Origin: Deltaproteobacteria bacterium
Lineage (GTDB): Bacteria > Myxococcota_A > UBA9160 > JAJDAL01
Direction of reading: 5' to 3'
Assembly (NCBI GenBank): GCA_029261875.1
Contig: JAJDAL010000040.1
Coordinates: 1-64,000 of the forward strand
Length of the DNA: 64,000 bases
Part shown: positions 1-8,192 of the stretch, piece by piece
How the letters are laid out: each line of letters starts with the position of its first letter
Numbering within the stretch: the first letter of the stretch is position 1
Notes under the pieces: model-generated
The model's database searches: none
Seen by the model: the letters and a program-made list of their open reading frames with translations, nothing else
Told to the model about the DNA's origin: nothing
Made by a program: the position numbers and the translations under genes

Positions 1-1
1 A

Positions 2-1324
2 AGCCCAAAGCAGGAGCCGTTCAACCATATCTTGCTCGTGACCGTCGACACGTTGCGGGTGGACCACTTGGGAAGCTACGGAAGCACCAAAGGGCTGACG
101 CCCCGGCTCGACCAGTTTGCGAAAGAGAGCCTCGTGTTCGAGACGGCGATTGCGCCGTCGTCCTTCACCCTGGCGTCCGTGGCCGCCATCCACACCAGCC
201 GCCATCCCGAAGAGATCCGCATCCTGAACAACCAATCGAAGCTGCCCGAGGGGCTCCCCAGCGCGGCTCAGATCCTTCGCAAGCAGGGATTTCGTACCGG
301 TGCCGTCGTGAGCAATTTTGTCTTGCGCGCGAATGCGAGCGGTATCGAGGCCGGCTTCGAACACTTCGACGACGAGCTCCCCGAATACGAGATCAACCGT
401 CCGGACTATCGGGAGCGCACGGCGCGCATCACGACCGCGACCGCGCTACGCGCGTTCAAAAACCTCGCGCGCGAACCGGGCAGCCGCGTTTTCCTGTGGG
501 TCCACTATCAAGACCCCCACGGTCCCTACACGCCGCCCGCAAATTTCCGCGATCCCCATCTCGAGACGGAACGCGGCGCCTCCGATGGGACGCGCAAACT
601 CGTGGTGTCGACCGAGGACGATGGCCTCGGAAAGATCCCCTTCTATCAGTATCTGAAGGGCCACCAGGACGCGGGCTACTACCGCGCGGGCTACGACGGC
701 GAAGTCGCCTTCGTCGATCGCGAAATCGGTCGCCTGTTCGACGGACTCAGCGCCCAGGGCGCGTTCGCGAAAACCGCCGTCGTCTTCACCGCCGACCACG
801 GCGAAAGCCTGGGCGAGAACGACTACTGGTTCGCCCACGGCGAATACTTGACCGAGCACCTGGTCCGCGCGCCGCTGATGATCCGCGTCCCCGGACGAAA
901 GCCCGAACGAAGGACCGACGCGGCCGGCTTGATCGACCTGATGCCGACCTTGGCGGCGCTCGGTGACGCGTCCGCGCCGAAATCCGCCCTGGGACGCAAC
1001 CTGCTGGCAACGAACGCGAGCGCGACGAACAGCACACTTCACCTTTCGTCGCTCCTCGCCTCCCACGTCCCCCGCTTTGGTTTGGTCGAGGACGGCTACC
1101 TCTACATCGCCTCGCTGCACGGCCAGGAACTCGAAGAACAGATCTTCCGTCTCGGGGAGCCCGAGAAAAACCTCCGCGCCAAGAACGAAGCCCTGGCCAC
1201 GCGCATGCGCGAACGCCTCTCGGATCTGCGCGGCGGGATGCAGAAGGGCATGGAGGAGCGCAAACAGGCGCTCGACGCCGGCGACCGCGCGAAGCTGCGC
1301 GCGCTCGGATACGTGTTCGACTAG
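2..1324 (+). CDS. Sulfatase-superfamily hydrolase, 5' end outside window, Thr in active-site position
   Basis: The 440 visible residues form the catalytic domain of the sulfatase/alkaline phosphatase superfamily. The frame is open from the first bases (NHILLVTVDTLRVDHLG), so the true start and any signal peptide lie upstream of the window. The Asp residues of TVDTLRVDH and the late TADHGE motif are the usual metal ligands. Where sulfatases carry C/S-x-P-S-R, this protein reads SSFTLASVAAIHTSR, so Thr sits at the formylglycine position. Thr nucleophiles are known in related phosphoethanolamine and glycerol-phosphate transferases, so a phospho-substrate or loss of sulfatase activity is possible (inference). 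The C-terminus LRALGYVFD resembles that of the homologue at 48169-49563. It is convergent with trpS. Confidence 0.85.
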   Translation, partial: SPKQEPFNHILLVTVDTLRVDHLGSYGSTKGLTPRLDQFAKESLVFETAIAPSSFTLASVAAIHTSRHPEEIRILNNQSKLPEGLPSAAQILRKQGFRTGAVVSNFVLRANASGIEAGFEHFDDELPEYEINRPDYRERTARITTATALRAFKNLAREPGSRVFLWVHYQDPHGPYTPPANFRDPHLETERGASDGTRKLVVSTEDDGLGKIPFYQYLKGHQDAGYYRAGYDGEVAFVDREIGRLFDGLSAQGAFAKTAVVFTADHGESLGENDYWFAHGEYLTEHLVRAPLMIRVPGRKPERRTDAAGLIDLMPTLAALGDASAPKSALGRNLLATNASATNSTLHLSSLLASHVPRFGLVEDGYLYIASLHGQELEEQIFRLGEPEKNLRAKNEALATRMRERLSDLRGGMQKGMEERKQALDAGDRAKLRALGYVFD

Positions 1325-1372
1325 CCGTCCGCTCGGTTCCGTGGAATTCGAACTCGAAGGCTTCGCGTCCGC

Positions 1373-2350
1373 CTAGCCGCGCCCCAACCCACTCGCTTCG
1401 CGGGCGGCTTCGAGTACCGGCCCGGCGATCGCTCGCGCTCGCTTGGCGCCGTCGGCGAGCAGGTCTTCGAGGTCGTCCGGACGTTTCTCCCAGTCTTCTC
1501 GGCGCTCGCGCATGGGGCCGAAGAAATCGAGCACGCGGGCGAGCAGGTCTTTCTTGACGTCGCCGTAGCCGAGCCCGCCCGCCTGGGCGCGGGTCTTCAT
1601 TTCTTCGCGCTCTTCCGCGTTGGCGAACAAGTTCCAGAGCTGGAACACGACCGTGCCCGTGTCTTTCGGATCTTCCACCGGCGTCGAATCCGTCACGATC
1701 CCCATCACGGATTTCTTGATCGCCTTGTTGGCTGCGAACATGGGAATCGTGTTGCCGTAGGTCTTGCTCATCTTGCGGCCGTCGGTGCCCGGCACCGCCG
1801 CCGCGTCTTCGGGGATGAAGGGTTCCGGCAGCTTGAAGACTTCGCGGTAGGTGGAGTTGAAGCGCTGAGCCATGTCGCGCGCCATCTCGATGTGCTGTTT
1901 CTGATCCCGACCCACGGGCACCAGGTCCGGGTTGAAGATCAGAATGTCGGCGGCCATCAATACCGGGTAGGCGAAGAGCCCGTGATCCGCGCTCTGCCCC
2001 TGAGCGACTTTGTCCTTGTACGCGTGGGCGCGCTCGAGGAGCCCCATGGGCGTGAGGGTCGAGAGGATCCAACTGAGTTCACAGACTTCCGGCAGATCCG
2101 ATTGCCGGTACAGCACCGAACGCGCGGGATCGAGTCCGCAAGCGAGGTAGTCGAGGGCCACCGAGCGACACAGGTTGCGTCGCTCCGCGCTGTCGCGCAC
2201 CGAATTCATCGAATGGTAGTCGGCAATGAAATAGACGGTCTCGTGATCTTCTTGCAGGGCAATGTACTGGCGCAGGGCACCGAAGTAGTTGCCGAGATGC
2301 AGATCGCCGGAAGGCTGAGTCCCGGAAAGAACGCGCTTCGGATTCGCCAC
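1373..2350 (-). CDS. trpS: Tryptophanyl-tRNA synthetase
   Basis: This is a class I aminoacyl-tRNA synthetase that charges tRNA-Trp in the cytoplasm. The 325 residues match the usual bacterial TrpRS length. The N-terminus has SGTQPSGDLHLGNYFGA, containing the HIGH-type ATP-binding motif. The second signature, DGRKMSKTYGN, lies near residue 193. The start is GTG and follows directly on the TAA stop of the upstream aminotransferase gene with no intervening base, so the two are almost certainly cotranscribed. The C-terminus is the usual helical anticodon-binding region. Nothing looks broken. Confidence 0.96.
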   Translation of the reverse strand: MANPKRVLSGTQPSGDLHLGNYFGALRQYIALQEDHETVYFIADYHSMNSVRDSAERRNLCRSVALDYLACGLDPARSVLYRQSDLPEVCELSWILSTLTPMGLLERAHAYKDKVAQGQSADHGLFAYPVLMAADILIFNPDLVPVGRDQKQHIEMARDMAQRFNSTYREVFKLPEPFIPEDAAAVPGTDGRKMSKTYGNTIPMFAANKAIKKSVMGIVTDSTPVEDPKDTGTVVFQLWNLFANAEEREEMKTRAQAGGLGYGDVKKDLLARVLDFFGPMRERREDWEKRPDDLEDLLADGAKRARAIAGPVLEAAREASGLGRG

Positions 2351-3301
2351 TTATTTGGCATCCACGTAGGTGAGCCAGTGATCGAAATCCGCGTCGCGGC
2401 CTTCGGTCACCCGAACGAAGTGCTCGCGCAACGCCAGACTCACGGGGCCCGGACAAACCTCGCCAATGGCTTTCCCATCGACGGACTCGACGGGCCACAC
2501 TCCGGCGGTCGTCCCCGTTAGGAAGACTTCGCTGGCTTCGAACAAGGCTTCGGGCCGGATAGGCGCTTCGACGACCTCGTGGCCGAAATGCTTCGCCAGG
2601 TCGATGATCGATCTGCGCGTGACACCGAGCAACACGTGATCTTCGGGCGGTGTGCGGACGACTCCGGCGCGGTCGATCAAGAACAGGTTCGTGGTCGGGC
2701 CTTCGGCGAGGTTCCCCTCCTCGTCCACGAGCACGATCTCGTCATAGCCAGCGCGTCGCGCCTTCCACTTCGCCACCATGGGCGAGACATAATTGGCCGC
2801 GACCTTCGCCTGCGGGGGCACGATGTCGGCCCTCCGATTGCGACTCACCTTTTCGATCCAGAGCTTGAGCTGAGACCGGAAGTGAGGCTTGCCCGGGTTG
2901 TGGGCCGCGATGTCGGCCGCGGGATCGTAGGCCGCGATCGCCAGGGCCACGTGATCGTTCTGAGGCACCACATCGATCTCCAAGGATGGAATGTAGGCGC
3001 TCATCTTGACCGAATGCGCGCCTGGATTGGCGCGCACCGTCTCGAGGGTCGCGGCCTCGATGGCCGCCACATCCTGCTTGAGCGGCAGCCCCACCAGCTC
3101 CGCAGACCGCAAGAACCGCTCCACGTGCTCGCGCAGGCGAAAAATCGCCGGCCCGCGAACGGTCTCGTGGACGCTCAGGTAGTCGAAGATCAGCGAGCCC
3201 CGCTGCAGGCTGTGGGAGAGCAGATGCACCGTGGCGCTCTCCCAGGCCACGAGCGATCCATCGACCCAGATCTTCCGATCGCGCGTTTTGGATTCGGACA
3301 C
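2351..3301 (-). CDS. ilvE: Class IV aminotransferase, branched-chain (IlvE-like)
   Basis: This is a PLP-dependent fold-type IV aminotransferase, most like branched-chain amino acid aminotransferase. Family signatures are KIWVDGSLVAWESATVHLLS with RGSLIFDYL at the N-terminus, the region AKVAANYVSPMVAKWKARR around the expected PLP lysine, and YDEIVLVDEEGNLAEGPTTN. The GTG start at VSESKTRDRK is preferred (316 residues). A longer form from 3370 would add 23 low-complexity Gly/Ala residues that do not resemble the family and reaches close to the divergent tRNA promoter region. The stop abuts the trpS start. D-amino acid or aminodeoxychorismate lyase relatives share the fold, so substrate is less certain than family. 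Confidence 0.88.
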   Translation of the reverse strand: MSESKTRDRKIWVDGSLVAWESATVHLLSHSLQRGSLIFDYLSVHETVRGPAIFRLREHVERFLRSAELVGLPLKQDVAAIEAATLETVRANPGAHSVKMSAYIPSLEIDVVPQNDHVALAIAAYDPAADIAAHNPGKPHFRSQLKLWIEKVSRNRRADIVPPQAKVAANYVSPMVAKWKARRAGYDEIVLVDEEGNLAEGPTTNLFLIDRAGVVRTPPEDHVLLGVTRRSIIDLAKHFGHEVVEAPIRPEALFEASEVFLTGTTAGVWPVESVDGKAIGEVCPGPVSLALREHFVRVTEGRDADFDHWLTYVDAK

Positions 3302-3416
3302 GGCCGGAATATATCGCGTGCCCTCCCCCGCGCCCGTCCCCGAACCCACGTGGCAACTCCCCGCCCCCACAGCTAAAATCCGGCTCCCTCAAGGGAAAGC
3401 GCTCTCGCGCCCATCG

Positions 3417-3492
3417 GCCGACGTAGCTCAGTTGGTAGAGCAGCTGATTCGTAATCAGCAGGTCAGCGGTTCAAATCCGCTCGTCGGCTCCA
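3417..3492 (+). tRNA. tRNA-Thr (anticodon CGT)
   Basis: A complete cloverleaf is visible. The acceptor stem pairs GCCGACG with CGTCGGC. The D-arm contains AGCTCAGTTGGTAGAGC. The anticodon stem GCTGA/TCAGC encloses loop TTCGTAA, giving anticodon CGT (codon ACG, Thr). The T-arm contains GGTTCAAATCC. The discriminator base T is followed by an encoded CCA. The segment from 3446 to the 3' end is repeated three times downstream, which marks this gene as an integration target. Confidence 0.97.
3446..3492 (+). repeat. 3' segment of tRNA-Thr duplicated downstream (putative attachment core)
   Basis: This stretch runs from the anticodon loop side of the stem to the CCA end. Copies in the same orientation are at 8111-8154 (1 mismatch in 44), 16817-16861 (2 in 45) and 19060-19106 (2 in 47). 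It is the typical footprint of tyrosine-recombinase attachment sites in tRNA genes, where the incoming element restores the 3' end and the old 3' end is displaced. Confidence 0.85.
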
Positions 3493-3509
3493 CCATTTCG
3501 CTTTCGTTG

Positions 3510-4766
3510 TTAGTGGTCTAGTGAATTGAACGCGCCGGAGTCGTCGCGCTCTGTGTTGCTTGGTGCGTAATGGGAGTAGTAAAGCCCTTCAGCAGGATCC
3601 ACACGGCTCGAGACCTTGTTGTCCACCGAAAAGGCAACGTGGAGATTCCCGATCGAATCGACGGCGCCGATGGGTTCTTCATAGACTCCCAGCCACAGCC
3701 ACTGTCCTTCGAAGCCGGCTATGGTTTTGTAAGACTCGGTTCCATTGGGCTTTCGGGAATAGTGCATTGCGGCAAGGGTGTTACCCGGGCTGTAAAACAG
3801 ATGGACGCGACCCAACGGGTCCACTACCAAGGAATTGTCGCTGAACGGTGAACTACAGGATTGACCCGAGAAACACTGAAAGGCGATATCAGAAATCTGC
3901 CAATCGGCCTCTCCCAACGGTAGAGAGCCGATCTGGTGCAACCGATGCCCCAAACCCTCGCTCGCACCGTGGTCAACCCAACTCGCAAACAAACCCGTCG
4001 GATGGGCGACAAGATTCAGCTCCACCGTACGTGCTTCCGCAACCTCTTCGATTTCCCACTCTCCTTCTTCGGCTCGCTGCGCGTACATGATGTGGCTTTC
4101 GTTTTCGGAGTCTGTCATGAAGAGCACATGCACACCTCCGAACTCGTCTACGTCCATCGCCAGATGAGGATAAGACGCGCTCGGGTTATAGACTTCTGTG
4201 ATTAACTCTTCGGTCCAGTTTCGGCGTCGATTCCGAATCGCGTAGACTACATCGAGAGAGCCGGCACCGAACTCTTGATCGTTGTAGAAGGCGACGTGTA
4301 CACGCCCCTCCGTATCGATCGCAATCTTTGGGTCAATGCCCGCAAGCATCGTGGCTTGGGTTTTGACTCGCTCTCTTTTCCAGCGAGTCCCCGCATCGGC
4401 GTCTTCCGCGCGATGCAGGTAGACCACGTCGGTCCCTCCATTGACGTCCTCGCGACCTACGATGTGAACTTCACCGTTTCCCGTGGCAATCGCGTAAGGA
4501 TAACTCGAGTCGATCGTCGAGTGCGTCCAGCTCGACCCACCTTCGGGCCTCGACAACAAATTGTTCCCCATAAGGATGTGGGTGAACCCATCCCCCACAG
4601 CGATTTTCGCGGGAAGGTAGGTACTATGGAGATCGGGATCGACGAGTTCAGTCGTCCAGACGCGACCACAAGACGAACCCATCAAGACCGTGCTGATAAG
4701 CGCCACCGCGAAGAGATGTGATCTCGCTGAGAACGGCTGTCGGCGGAATACTCGAATGTCGATCAT
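3510..4766 (-). CDS. Secreted beta-propeller-like (BNR/sialidase-type repeat) protein, probable lipoprotein
   Basis: The function is unknown. The chosen ATG (418 residues) has a good ribosome site (AAAGGAAA) and opens a signal peptide (FAVALISTVLMGSSC) whose Cys could be a lipid anchor, although the lipobox is weak. The body has repeats spaced like propeller blades: IAIDTEGRVHVAFYN, LAMDVDEFGGVHVLFM, LVVDPLGRVHLFYS and VDSIGNLHVAFS. These recall Asp-box/BNR repeats of sialidase-like propellers. A longer frame to 4913 adds 49 residues without signal features. The gene is visibly more AT-rich than trpS or the ABC genes. It begins 17 bases after the tRNA, as the first gene of the first tRNA-bounded block. 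Confidence 0.7.
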   Translation of the reverse strand: MIDIRVFRRQPFSARSHLFAVALISTVLMGSSCGRVWTTELVDPDLHSTYLPAKIAVGDGFTHILMGNNLLSRPEGGSSWTHSTIDSSYPYAIATGNGEVHIVGREDVNGGTDVVYLHRAEDADAGTRWKRERVKTQATMLAGIDPKIAIDTEGRVHVAFYNDQEFGAGSLDVVYAIRNRRRNWTEELITEVYNPSASYPHLAMDVDEFGGVHVLFMTDSENESHIMYAQRAEEGEWEIEEVAEARTVELNLVAHPTGLFASWVDHGASEGLGHRLHQIGSLPLGEADWQISDIAFQCFSGQSCSSPFSDNSLVVDPLGRVHLFYSPGNTLAAMHYSRKPNGTESYKTIAGFEGQWLWLGVYEEPIGAVDSIGNLHVAFSVDNKVSSRVDPAEGLYYSHYAPSNTERDDSGAFNSLDH

Positions 4767-5051
4767 CAGTGGGTTTCCTTTGTTGTTTGGACTGACATAT
4801 TGCGATCCAGAGACCAACGGCAAATCAAATGCAGAAGATGCCGTTTCTCCCGGTTCCCACTTGGAGAAACAGGCTCGTAACACCTCAGAACCGAAAAAGC
4901 CTTTGATCGACAAGGAGAGAGTTTCCTTCTCCTGGGTGGCATTCGAACAACACAGGGGTGCAACAATTTGCGTAGCCCGGCAGCTCCGGTTACGCGAAAT
5001 CGGAAAATCTTTGATTCATGGAGTAAGTCGCCACGAAACCCCACCTGCCGA

Positions 5052-7715
5052 CTAGCGCGTGGCCAGCTCCTCGAGCAGGTCGTGGGTCTGCTGTGCGATC
5101 CCGGTCCAATCATTCGGGGGTTGCAGCGCGCGCATCGCCTTCGCGGATTCGGCGAGGTGAGCGGGCGTGAGCGACTCGAGACAGGTGCGTAGATCGTCGA
5201 CGCTCGAGCCGTAGCGAATCGCGGCGGGGCCGAACACCTCGTCCAGGACGGCCCAGTCGGAGACGAGGGCGGCCTTCTCCGCACCGATCGCGTCGCCCAC
5301 GGTTCCCGTCATCAGCATGCCGTCTCGGAACGGGAAGACGATGGCGTCGATCGCCGTCAGGCGCTGGTAGTAGACGAACTCACTCTCGAAGCGGTTTGGC
5401 AGCGCAAGGATGCGGGGGTCATCCGGGACGCGCTCGTCGCCGATGCAAACGACGAGCAGTTGCAGGTCGTCGCGCTTGCACGCGTGGAAGGCATCCAATA
5501 CGAGTTGAACATCCTTCTCGATACGCGGTGCGCCGATGACCCCCAGGCGCATCGCACAAGGCGACAGGCCGAGTTCGGCTTCCACGCGCCCACGGTCGGT
5601 CGCCTGGTGGGGTGCGAAACGCGCGCCCCAGTGACCGTGCGGGATGACGCGATGCAGGGCGTCGTCGCGGTAGCGATACGCGTCCAACGCACGCTCGCGC
5701 CCGAATTCGGTGTGGTGGATCACCGCATCAGCGGCGTCGGCCCAGAGCTGATAGAGCACACGCGCGTCTTTATCGCGCACGCGGTGCGGGAGCAGGTTGT
5801 GCATGGTCCAGAGAATCGGAACGCCCGCTTCACGCAGCCGTTCCAGCGCGTGGCGGTGGGCGTCCAGGTCGAGACCCTGCCACCACTCCGGCCAGTGCAT
5901 GTGAAACAGGTCGACGTCGCGCAACGCACGCGGATGGTTCACGAGGCCGGGGTGCGCTTGCCGGGTGATCACCCGCTCCGCCAGCGGGGAGTAGAGCGAA
6001 GTGTTGTAGTCGTGCAAGTTCGCGGTGGTCGACACGCGGAGCACGGGCGTCGCGCGCCAACGCAGCCGGATGCGCGGTGCCGGTTCGAGGTCGAGCTGGT
6101 GCACGGTTGGAAGCTCGGACCAGAAGCTCCGGTTTTCGGCGAGCCCAGCGACGTCGATCCGGTCAACGCGGTGGGCCACGTCGGCATCGAACTCGACCGT
6201 GAGCGGGCGCGCGGCTGTTGCATGCAGCTGAAGCGAAACGGCGTGGATTCCGCCCGGGTCCGTATCCAGCGAGAGTTCCTCGTCGACGACGAGGCTACGG
6301 CCTTCGACTCGGTAGTGCGCCGTACGCCCACCCGCGATGATCGGGGCCGCGGCCGGATCCGCCCCCACATTCGACCAGCCTTGGTGCTCGACCTCGAGCA
6401 CACCGTCGCCCTTGTGCTCGACGCGCAGGGGAGACCCCGCGGAGACAAATGCCTGGCCTTTGTGATGCACAACCGGTAGGCCGCTAATCGGTCCCCCGGT
6501 CGGCACCTCGAAGACCCCGGGCGCGCGAGGAGACGGAAGGTAGTCGGGCGAGAACCCATCCACGAGCGGGAGCACGAACGAGAGCTTGCGTTCGCGGTGT
6601 ACCCACGCGCCGGAATGCGCGTTGCGGCCCTCCGATCCCATGCAGACGAAGCGGTCGACCGGACGCCAGGCCTGTGATCCCTCCGCTGCTCGGAGCTCGG
6701 GTACCCGGCGCAGCTCCAACGCGGCCGCGACCAGCTTTCCCAGGACATCGAACGACATCTGAAGCCGCCGCGCGGGTCCGCGATAGAACATGGTCGAGCG
6801 GTGTTGGTGAGCGGCAATGACGCCGTCTTTGAACCAGCCTCTGAGTTCGTCCTGCGCCCACACGGCGCGCGCGAGCCACTCGCCCGGCTCCGCCACCAAC
6901 CCGCGCGCGGTTCCGAGCGCGCCGAGCTCCACCGTCATGGCCATTCCGAGCGCGCCGATCGAACGGCCCCATACGATCGCGCCGCCGGGAATCGCGAGAT
7001 CGCCGATGTCCGCGAGCACGCGACGCAGCCCGTTGGTCCACGCGTCTCCGATCCGTTCCGCCAAGGGCTCGGCGAAAAGAAATACATCGGGGGTGTAGAT
7101 GTCGAACTGGCCGCGCTTCTCGTTGCTGTCGTCGATCCAGCCGGCCTCGGCCTGTTCGATCAGCTCCCGGGAGCGTTCGAGCAACTCGTCGAAGAGGGAC
7201 GTGTCATCTAGCAGTCCGAGTCGCAGTCGCGCGTGCTCGCAGCGCGCGACGACCACCGCGTAATTCTGCGGAAGTTGGCCCGAGCGTACCTGCTCGATCG
7301 ATGCGCTGGAGTCAAAGGCTTCGCGCAGGTTGGCGAGCTCCGCGGCATTCAGAGCCCGGAGTCGCGGGTTCTCGTGATACCCGCCTATCCGTCCCAGGCT
7401 TTCGGCCGCGCGGTAGCTGTAGAACGTATCGGTGCGTGACCCGTCGAGCGCGCCGAGCGTCGTGAGCACTGCGTCGGGAAGGGCCACTCCGGCGAGCTCC
7501 TGCCGCCCGGCCTCGAAGAGCAGTCCCAGGGTGTAGGCCAGATCGCTCCTGGTGTCGGGACCGACCAGGTGGCCCGCAAAAACGCGCGGCAGCACAAGTC
7601 CGGGTGCGTAGCGATCGGCGAGGGCCTCGAGCTGATCGGACACGAACGCGACGATTGAATCGGACAGCACCGCCGCAGTGGGGCGCCCTGCGTCTGCTTC
7701 GAAGTAGTCCGCCAC
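5052..7715 (-). CDS. Fusion of lyase-like alpha-toroid/beta-sandwich with GT4-type glycosyltransferase
   Basis: The protein has 887 residues with GTG start and a strong AGGAGG site. Residues about 1-380 are helical and rich in AAESLGR/LRGWFKDG-type segments with conserved aromatic and His residues (WFKDGVIAAHQHRSTMFYRG), resembling the alpha/alpha-toroid of polysaccharide lyases. Residues about 400-590 look like a beta-sandwich. From about residue 595 the sequence is a GT-B glycosyltransferase (DVDLFHMHWPEWWQG, ILWTMHNLLPH, RLGVIGAPRIEKDVQ, EFVYYQRLTAIDAIVFPF). It has no signal peptide. Sugar polymer synthesis or remodelling is inferred. The lyase comparison is by fold pattern only, while the GT call is firmer. 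It is the second gene of block 1, transcribed toward the tRNA. Confidence 0.7.
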   Translation of the reverse strand: MADYFEADAGRPTAAVLSDSIVAFVSDQLEALADRYAPGLVLPRVFAGHLVGPDTRSDLAYTLGLLFEAGRQELAGVALPDAVLTTLGALDGSRTDTFYSYRAAESLGRIGGYHENPRLRALNAAELANLREAFDSSASIEQVRSGQLPQNYAVVVARCEHARLRLGLLDDTSLFDELLERSRELIEQAEAGWIDDSNEKRGQFDIYTPDVFLFAEPLAERIGDAWTNGLRRVLADIGDLAIPGGAIVWGRSIGALGMAMTVELGALGTARGLVAEPGEWLARAVWAQDELRGWFKDGVIAAHQHRSTMFYRGPARRLQMSFDVLGKLVAAALELRRVPELRAAEGSQAWRPVDRFVCMGSEGRNAHSGAWVHRERKLSFVLPLVDGFSPDYLPSPRAPGVFEVPTGGPISGLPVVHHKGQAFVSAGSPLRVEHKGDGVLEVEHQGWSNVGADPAAAPIIAGGRTAHYRVEGRSLVVDEELSLDTDPGGIHAVSLQLHATAARPLTVEFDADVAHRVDRIDVAGLAENRSFWSELPTVHQLDLEPAPRIRLRWRATPVLRVSTTANLHDYNTSLYSPLAERVITRQAHPGLVNHPRALRDVDLFHMHWPEWWQGLDLDAHRHALERLREAGVPILWTMHNLLPHRVRDKDARVLYQLWADAADAVIHHTEFGRERALDAYRYRDDALHRVIPHGHWGARFAPHQATDRGRVEAELGLSPCAMRLGVIGAPRIEKDVQLVLDAFHACKRDDLQLLVVCIGDERVPDDPRILALPNRFESEFVYYQRLTAIDAIVFPFRDGMLMTGTVGDAIGAEKAALVSDWAVLDEVFGPAAIRYGSSVDDLRTCLESLTPAHLAESAKAMRALQPPNDWTGIAQQTHDLLEELATR

Positions 7716-8110
7716 GTGCGCCTCCTTGCCCAGCAGGAATTCCGGTCGCAGCGCGAGGCGTCAAAGAGCCCAGTGAAGCCCATCAGCCGGCGACGATGCG
7801 TGACTGGCACCGCATTCGCCGCGCTGTGCGACCGAGCCCCTAAGCCCGAAGCTACCAAAGTCCGTTAGCCCTGCATCCGCAACCAAACTCAAGAAACGAA
7901 GTTCGCAGAACGCCGTCGAGTGACGTCTATTCTCACACGTGCGACGGACACTAGACGCGCATGCCGGTAGTTGCGTGCAGCCCAGCTGTAGCCAAGTCGG
8001 AAAACAGCGGCGGATCTCGGCGGATGCCAGCGGAATCCAAATCTGAGCTGCAGCCGGAACTTCGGCCGCCAGTGAACGTCCGCGGACACCCACGGATCCA
8101 CGCCGAAAAC
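7716..8110. other. Non-coding stretch upstream of the glycosyltransferase fusion
   Basis: About 395 bases up to the tRNA fragment. Frames open here have no family resemblance, no ribosome site and biased composition, so I see no gene. It should hold the promoter of the minus-strand fusion gene, but no convincing -35/-10 pair is visible. Confidence 0.5.
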
Positions 8111-8154
8111 GATTCGTAATCAGCAGGTCAGCGGTTCAAATCCGCTCGTTGGCT
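8111..8154 (+). repeat. tRNA-Thr 3' fragment (putative att site A)
   Basis: This is a 44-base direct copy of tRNA-Thr from the anticodon stem to GGCT, with one mismatch (CGTTGGCT for CGTCGGCT). There is no 5' half, so it cannot be a tRNA gene. It separates block 1 (to the tRNA) from block 2. It has the fewest mismatches and lies nearest to the tRNA, which would fit the youngest insertion. Confidence 0.88.
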
Positions 8155-8192
8155 GGGTCGACACTCATGACGCGCCGGATGAAGGTGTCAAT

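Noticed and set aside
8111..8154. Could be a second tRNA gene
   Set aside because: Only the 3' part is present. There is no D-arm or 5' acceptor strand, and the same holds for the copies at 16817 and 19060.
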